Below, in pieces: positions 11,501-20,500 of a DNA stretch of 64,000 nucleotides. The notes beneath the pieces are model-generated. The model did no database searches and was not told where the DNA came from. It saw only the letters and a program-made list of their open reading frames with translations. Position 1 is the stretch's first letter; each line of letters opens with the position of its first letter. The translations under genes and the position numbers were made by a program. This stretch comes from Mytilus edulis (Eukaryota; Mollusca; Bivalvia; Mytilida; Mytilidae). The stretch covers positions 48,878,830 through 48,942,829 of the forward strand of contig NC_092344.1 of NCBI RefSeq assembly GCF_963676685.1, given 5' to 3'.

Positions 11501-14500
11501 GCGGAACGGATAATAAATAGAGGTTCATCGTAAATTTTCCGTTTTACAGAATATTTTGCGGTTCTCCGGAGATTTTCCGTGTCTCAGGGAATTATCCGTT
11601 TGTCCGATAAAACGGGTGTGTATTGAGTCATTGATAGAACCAGTGATGCCTGAGCGACGGTTATTAAAAGGTCGGTTGTATAATCCGTTATGCGTGAGCG
11701 ACGTTCAATCATCAATTGATCGTTGTATAATCCGTGAAGTGTGAGGGACGGTTGTATTGAGGTACAGATTGTGATATATGTAGAAGTTTACAGAACTACT
11801 AGTATCATTAATCGATTGAGATATAAGGAATTTTCAAAAATTTATCACATAATGTTTCTGTAAATTTAGAGAGAAACAGATTATATATTTCTCGGGGTTA
11901 AAGGTTTACTTTTATGATGGAAAAATACATGTGTATTTCTGAGGACGCAGATCATTTAAACTTCATTGGCAAATAGGAATTTTTAAAACGGTCTTGATCA
12001 CCTGCTGATCTATTAATCTTTCAGAATGAAATGCACATTTATACCTCTTGGGGTTGAAGGCATATATTAGCAAAATTAACAATATGCTACGATGAGATAA
12101 TAACAAGTTGCGAATTTTAGTCCGAATGTGTATATATATATGAGCATATGGACATACATTCATCTTTATAATTAATCAGTTCATCTGTCATTTGTTTTAT
12201 TAAATTACTTTTCAATTGTGGTATAAATACAATTTTATCATTGTGTAAGACGATTTGAGAATAATGCTTTCATCGTAAATACTTCAGAAATTATAATTGA
12301 TTCAAGAACCGTTTATTGGAACAAAAATAAAATGAACGGCCTGGAGGAAGTTCTAACCTTAGTTGATATTAGGGGTCAATTGGTATAGCAGTATGTTACG
12401 TAATACAACGATCGTCGATGCATAATATGCATATGTATGTATATAGTATGCATGCAACTGGATTTCGACAACTCGTGGGTTGTCTTTTAGACAAAGAAGT
12501 TCCATTTTAAAGATATGAAAGTACGTCAATGCACGTCTTGTAAACTAATCTGTTACTTTTTGAAATTTAAATAAGTTATATTTAAAAGATTGAATGGTTA
12601 TTTCACACGTATCAAAGTTCTTCTGTCATCATTACTGTTTTTCAATTATCTTTTGAGAGTTCGATCTTAAAACTAAGTTCGTCCTGACATTTATGGAATA
12701 TTTGCCACTGGAAGTTAAACAACCAACAATCAATCATCTTATTACAAAATTTAAAATATGCCTGAGCGATAATATTCTTTTAAATTTTAATGTGAAAGAC
12801 AGTTTCTCCATTTATAAGAAGGCACTTCCAGGTCTAATGTTAAGTGTATCTACATCCCGGGATTGAGATTTATTTACTATACTAGCAAAAAAAAAAAAAA
12901 AAGAAAAGAAATGATGATACGTTTTTTTTTAATAATTAAATAATTAACGTTAAAAATATATGTAATTAACTTGATCTAAAACTTGACCTCGCTCATAATA
13001 GAGAATGTTAAAAATCAATTGTGTCGACTGCACGGGATTGTCCAACGGCGGGAAATACCCTGTAACTATAGGTGATGTTACTGACCGATTGTGGAATGTC
13101 AACTCAGGGTTAAAGTGATGTGTAATGATTGTGCGCTTGAAAGTTGAGGCTCTAGTAGGTTCATTTCAATTGATAATCGAAAATCTAAAATCATTTTTTT
13201 TTCAAATCAACGATGAAGTTTTAGATATTATGGAAGGGATTTTTTAAGGACAACGGAGGTACCTTAAAAGTCTATAGGAAAATATACAAATAAAATAATA
13301 TAAAACAATTTCGAAGGTCACAACTTGTATCTTATAAATCAATGATAAAGCAACTTCATCAGTATTAACAGTTATAAGATTGCAATCAGATGACTTTTAA
13401 TTTTGTTTGTGTTTCAGGAGTGGGAGTGTATAAGATTACCTTATATTACAATGTTTGTTTATATTGCTTGACCCTTATGGGTGTAAAAGGGGGCGGACAC
13501 CGTGTCATTCCCCCTTTATAGCCGACTGAGAAACTCAAAGGACTGTTTAGGCAGTCAATGTCGTCAAAAGCTTCTATGTGTTGTATAGCCAGTCATTGAG
13601 TCAGTGTCGTTAAAAACTTCCATGTATATCAATCAATCAAATCAAGACTATTAAAAACTCTCATCAACGCCATTCCCCACTAAATCCGGCTCTGGTTCTA
13701 TTAATTTCATTACTTCTGCAACATACTAGTATCGGGAGCATGTGAGTATGGTAGCACTCCGTAGATAGGTCTGTAGTTTTGCATGTATGACAATAACAGT
13801 TTGCCTAACGTATTAGAAGGCCAGGGTTGGAAGGTTATTCAACATTATGTGGCTCAATTGTAACTATATTTTCTGTGAAGTGCTACCTAAGCCGTGGCCT
13901 GGTAAACCCTACCCATTTTTTTCAAAGGATTTTCCAATAGCACATCGAAACACTTCCAGCATTCTATATTTTTTTCACCAAAAAAATTGTACCTCAGCAT
14001 AATACAGGTCATGAGGTACATTTGTTTGAGGAGGGGGTTTCAATTACTGTTTAATTTCCTGTTACTACGAATTTTCGGGATTTTTGTTCATCAGATTTGC
14101 CCTGTTGTCTTTTCTTTTAACTCCGTGTAAACCCTCACACGCGATGTTTACAGAATTATTTGTTTGAAAAATTAAATTTGTTGTATTACCTCTTTTATCA
14201 AAATAATATTTAGTTAGCTTTATTAGCGCCTTTTCAAAGTCCAAGCATTGAACATTGCAAACACATATAGATATTTTCAAATGAATTAGAAAATATCTTC
14301 CCAAATCGACAGAACGAACAGAGAGATATTTGCCACTGGTCTTTACCCAGTTAACGATTCACTCTTAAATGCATTTCTCAAAAAACGATGAGAAACAGAA
14401 AAAAACCAGACTATATCTTTTGGATAAACAGCCAAGGATATTTCCAGACATGAATATAACTGCATGGACTATCGCTTACAAGTTTTGTGACAGAACAGAC

Positions 14501-17500
14501 TTACAACTTTACTATAGTACATGTACAGTGCTTAGAACTCTCATAATTTTACTCCAGTTTACAAAGTGCATTCTTTTATGTTTTATGATAACAGAACTGT
14601 GTTTTATCAAGGTTTATCATAACTCGTATGGTTTTATTATAACTGATTTCTGAGGAATATGTTTAATAATGTAAACTTTATTTAAAGATACGTTTTTTCC
14701 AATTGGCGCTAAAGAAAAGCACCATATGAATATTCATGAACCTACAACGATTGCTCAAAATCGTTATTTAAAAATCCTGTTTGTGAGATGTAGATTCATT
14801 TCAATACCGAAATTTCGTCTATATATTAAGTTTCACAAGTGTATAACACGGAGAAGCTATCAGAAGGTACATTACTCCCATTTTGTTTGGGTGTGAACCA
14901 TCGATGTTTACAGCAATATCAAAGAATAAGATGATGATGGTAGAAAGAACTATGGGCGTCATGTGGCAAATATTACATGCATATCGGACCATGAGTTGTC
15001 AATCTGTATGAAAAGATTTCCAATACAACCATATTATTGAGAAGGAATGTTTATATGCTCTCGTACTAGTATTACAGGGTTCTTGTGTCGTTCACCTTAG
15101 ACACACATCTTTTTAACGATGTTTAAAAAAAAAGACAGAACCAATTTAATGTCATATATCCCTATTTTTTAATATAACTATAACAAGAATATCCCTATTT
15201 AGCGGACAAGCAGTTTATTCTTTTTTTCTGTTATTGAATATTGAATACCAAGAAGGAAAATAAATCCCGAAATTAATTTGAAACTTTGATACTCAATAGT
15301 TTTCCAGCAAAATATTCACATCCCTTGGGGATAATTAGTGTTTGTCCAGTGGCATATATAACATGCATGTCGGAACAGGAAATTTTGCATAATGTACTTT
15401 CAGAACCATGTTCACATCATTATACATTATAGCCAACAATTGTGATGACAACTCCTTCCTTTGTTCGAGAACAATATTGTTGAAATAGAAATCTGTGATT
15501 TTACTATATCCATAACTTCGATGAACCCAAAGCAAGTTAAATATCGACCTGTATTTAATTCAAATAAGTTCTCTTCTTCTTCTTCTTCGTCCATCGACAT
15601 CCCATGATAACATACTGTTGTCATACGAGGACTAGTTTATTTACAAAACTTTTAACCCAAATAAACAAAATGTATGTGTCTTTCTTATGTTCAATGTAAA
15701 AATGTATATAATTTTGAATTGCAACTATCTATAGTTCCGTAACTTTCTATCAAGGCGTATAAAAGAATGGTCGATAACTGCGTATTGTTTGTTAAATCAA
15801 TATTTCTTGTTTATATAAAAGATATTTACTATAAATATAGAAATTTGTGTGTTTCATCATAATAACAGCTGTAATTTCTCAAAAACGCCTTCTTTGTGTG
15901 TTTGATTAGAATTTTTTTTCAACTTTGCCAAATAAGGAGAGATAACTCAGATAAAGTAATTTTTACTTTTTGGAATTTTGGATCCTCAATGCTCTTCAAC
16001 TTTTTACTTGTTTGGCTTAATAAATATTTTGATATGAGCGTCACTGATGAGTCTTATGTAGACGAAACGCGCGTCTGACGTACTAAATACCTTTTGAATT
16101 TACCTATTTTGAAAAGTAGCAAGAAAACAAGTTCGGTGACCCATTTTTCTTTTTCTTACCTAACAGTATGTTATAGGTGGCACGGTAGTATTTCCTGGCC
16201 CATAAAGGGTAATGATAGCCTTTTTAAAATTTTCACCACTTTCTAACACTCCAAAAAATTCTACATTCACAGTTAACTGAAGTACTTTCATTTTACTATT
16301 CAGAAATGAATTGAATATGTATCATGACCGTTTACTTTTTTTGCTATTTTTAAAAACCTGAGGCAACTAGTACTTTTAGGTCTTTTACGGTGCAGTGAAT
16401 ACAAAATTTAAAAAATTTCTCAAAAATTCATTTTCATCTGTATGTAAAATTATTTCATATTTTTCTACGCGTGATTCATCCCTCAGTTTGGGAGAGTATG
16501 TTCAGTTGATTCTGTATTTTTTGTCCAATCACACTGTTTACATACATTTATCTAAGTAGGGTACACAAAAGAGCAACCTAAATTCTGGAATGCAAATACA
16601 ACCGTGCCACCTATAAGAGCAATCTTCTTACATGTTATCTTAAAGTTCTTGTAGTACGTTTTCTTTTTATAACACAAAACTTTATTTTTCATGCATAATC
16701 TATACAAAATCTGACAACCTGTAGCGTGACAAAAAGGTCGGTATATAAAAAAAGCATGATAAAAACTTCATTTTGACAAGTTATAAAAAAAAATCTGGCA
16801 ATTCTAATTAAGACGCCCTAGCCACCTTAAGATTAGAATCCAGTTACAAGCACTAGAAATTGCATCGATCAGTAAAATTACGAAGAAAGGCTAGAAAATA
16901 GTGTCCGTATAATATAATAGTGGAAGACTTCGACTTTTATATCTTATGGATCGTTATTCGATTGATAGAATGTCTGGTGACTGTGATTCATTGGATTTAT
17001 TAAAATATCTCAAAGTAAGAAATTGTAACTGGAAGAAAAATTCTTGCAAAGTTTTATGAAGATCATTAGCTTACGTCATAAAAACTAACCAGTCAAACAT
17101 CTTATCCCTTTCCTCCGCGGATTTTTTTTTACATACTTCATTCGCATAGAATTTTTTCAATAATAAAAAAATCAACAGGTTTAAAGTATTAATGCATTGC
17201 AGAAAAGAATATTTCATCAATGAAAATCCAGACTGATAATCTGATGAATATTCTTTTTATATTAAATACAAATTTTATAAGTCTGAAAAAGTTTTTTCGT
17301 AGGCAAGACGTTTCAACTAAGGCACTACACAGGCGTCTAAAGGCTTCATTAGGGAGAAAATATTTATCAGAAAAATGAACAAGCAGCCTAATCATTCGCC
17401 AGTGGAAACACTTATTGTTTCTTGTGCATTTTTTTTTTTAATTTTCATAGTTTTATTTGGTATTTCATGACATAGGATTCAAGCTTGTGGGTTGTTCCTC

Positions 17501-20500
17501 GCGGACTCCGTCGTCCAACCCATTTAATGTCTTGAAAATGATTTAGATTCCCGCTTATGCTCAATATTTGATTGTCATGTATTTTAGATTATTCTATTTT
17601 CAGATTCATCAAGTTTCAATGCAGTTTCAATAGAGCAACAATTTGAACAAATAGTGGAAAAAATAATAAAGTTTTGCAAAACCAATGATGTAGTTGATCC
17701 TGTAGAAATTCTTAGAAAATATCAACAGGAAATGGTCACAGGGAGAGCCCTGGAAATAGAAGATGTTACCCAGTGTGCTGAAGGGGACACCAATTTCATA
17801 CTGATAGACAGATTTAGCCTTCTTAACACTGCTATGGATGAAATTGGGTCACTCTCAGATTTGAGAGTGACACTAGAAGTGCAGTTTAATAATGAAGTAA
17901 GCTTCACTTTATATTTCTCAGTAGGAAAAATACTAGAGGGACAGTCAAGCTCATAGATCGAAAATAAGATGACAACCCCATGGCTAAAAAAGAAAGAAAA
18001 AAAAACAGATAATTAATAGTACACCAGACACAACATAGAAAACTAAAGACTAAGCAACACGAACCCCACCAAAAACTGGGTGTTATCTTATGTAGTTTTA
18101 TAATAAGATATGATTTGATATGATGTGTGGTGTTTTAACGCCGCTTTTAAGCACCGCATTTGGGCGATTTCGTGGAGTCCAGTTTCTAATGGTGGAGGTC
18201 GAGGAAGCCGGAGTGCCCGGAAATAATCGTCCGTCCTACGATAGGAAAACTGACATTCCTAGTCAATTGCTGTTGTTGTCTTCTCTATGGTCAGGTTGTT
18301 GTCTCTTTGACACATTCCCCATTTCCATTCTCAATTTTAATGAAAGTTGGAGTCGAATGTACCTGCACGAGCGGGGTTCGAACTCGCAACATCAGTGTTG
18401 ACTGGCTAGTGATTTACATAGTAACTACTTTAGAATAGACCACTCGGTCACCGATGCCCCTTGTTTATAAGATATCTTATATAGAAACTTAAAATTTATA
18501 ATATATTCTAAGTGATTTATGAGATATCTTACTAATATTTGGTTATAGGATATGTCATATAATTTTATTTATAAGATATCTTATAAACTATACAATATAT
18601 CTGTGACCTGTGTTTTGCAGAAATAATATAAGCATTGTGTATAAGTTTGATAAAATTTGTGTGAGGCAAACTCAACTTAAAGAAGGTAAACCAATTTTTT
18701 CTGATAACATTCCTTCACCAGTCACGTTTAATGTACCTAATTTGGAAAATCGGAAACTTCATAATTTCGCATCTATGAATTTTTGCACACCTCTTCTAAT
18801 TTGAATTTCTCACTTAAATGTAGCCAATGTTCTCAAAATGATTATTCATGAGTACCTGCAAGTCGAAGACATTAAGCATGGAGTTCCCGACATTTTTAAC
18901 AGTGCCGAGTAGTCCTGAAGACATTGAAAATGTGCACCTCCTGTTCAGGCCAAATTTGAAAATATTCATTATGGATCTTTCATTTAAATATTTTTATGTT
19001 TTCAAAAAATAGGTTGCTTTAGATTATGGAGGCCCCAGAAAAGAATTCTTCAGACTACTTATGCAAGCAATAAAGGAGAAGTATTTCGACAATGGGCTCA
19101 GAGATTTATTGGCAGATCAATACCTATTTGTTGGAAAAATATTTGGTAAGCGTAATCCGTTAATCCGTTTGTATCAATTTCAAGTTTTGTACCAATAAGA
19201 AAACAAACGTGACTGCCATAAACAATTAACGGTTTTGTTTGATCCACACATGAACTTCGTTTATGCTTCAACCACAAGAAGAGAAATTCTTAACAGTACC
19301 ATGTCTTTCAGAAATTATTTGAAATACATATTGCTGCCATAGACAACCATTGTTTCTGATTGCAATGAGATAATTTGAAAAAAAATAATTCCCGAATATC
19401 AAGCAAAATTTAATAGATATATTTTAGACAATCAGACATATGTATTACCTAGATCAACCACTTGCATTTTTCGTTTGGAAAATATATGAAAGCCAGTCTA
19501 CTTTGTTGTAAAATTAAATGTTTTTTCTTTCTTTTCTCATTCAAGCATTAAGTTCACATCAGAATGGAAAACTGCCAACTTTTCTTGAATCTGCTGTTGT
19601 GGATGAATTGTTCAACAATACTGACAGTAACTCAATATGTATTACAAATCTACGACAAGGAATGGATGCTTTAGGATTTTATACTGTAAGTGGGAATTTG
19701 CACTTAAAGATGTACTGACATATTTTAGAAAATTAGTGCAAGTGTTTCGTGATTATGAAATAAATACATGTATGATGTATTTTAAAATTTAATATCATGT
19801 AATTGATTGATTGAAAACTAACTCATTTGTTCAGACATTCAGATGCACTTTGAAGATATGAAACATGTATCAGTTTGTTTTGACACCAACTGTTATTCGC
19901 GGGTGATTGATTTTACATTACCGGTAATAAATCGGGATCTTCGTTATTTTCCATCATTTAATCAAGTGAAAGTTTCTATCTGTCTTTTATTGTTTAAACT
20001 AGATGTGTCGAAACGACACGAAAGGCCCCGTCTCAAACAGTTGAAAAATCTGCAATTTCAATAACACAGATAGACACAAACATGATATTAAAAATCAGCT
20101 CTACATCTGAAAGCGTTTAGAAAAAAAAATCCGTATAACTGTGATTTTCAACAAGTTATCAAAGTTCAAAGCCCGTAATTTCGGCAAAAATTAGCAATGC
20201 AGAACATAACTTAAACTGAATCTGTATCTCGTCATTGTTAACTAACATTCGAAAAATCAAGCCAATATCTGAAAGCGTTTAGAAAAAACTGATAAAACAT
20301 TATTTGCTTGCCTTTCAAGGGCAATTACTCTTACGAGGAGTTGCCCGACAATTTTGACTCAAAGTAGACTTTAGTAGGCCTTATCATAAGGATAATATCA
20401 GCAATTGGAAGTTTCTTTCTATCTACATGTATCAGAGTTTTAAAAAAGGACATATTTTTTTCACTTTTCAAGGGCAATAACTCTATCAAGGAGTTGTCCA

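Larger units (their letters stand above)
7643..17603 (+). other. Intron 2 of the HECT ligase gene (about 10 kb)
   Basis: No further exon is needed, because exons 2 and 3 join in phase 1 (G plus AT). The intron holds the hairpin at 7748-7899, the MITE cluster at 8663-9310, a duplicated segment at 9840-10223, a repeat around 11480-11760 with several TTGTATAATCCGT-like words, and the hammerhead motif at 16038. The rest is AT-rich sequence in which I see nothing. Confidence 0.6.

Noticed and set aside
18355-18458. tRNA-Ser/Leu gene on the minus strand
   Set aside because: No paired acceptor stem and no clean anticodon arm. It is continuous with a repeat body, so I call it a SINE head.
18610-18804. 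Additional HECT ligase exon after the TTTTGCAG at 18620
   Set aside because: Exons 3 and 4 join directly in phase 0 and give the normal HECT spacing up to GGPRKEFF. The encoded peptide resembles nothing in HECT domains.
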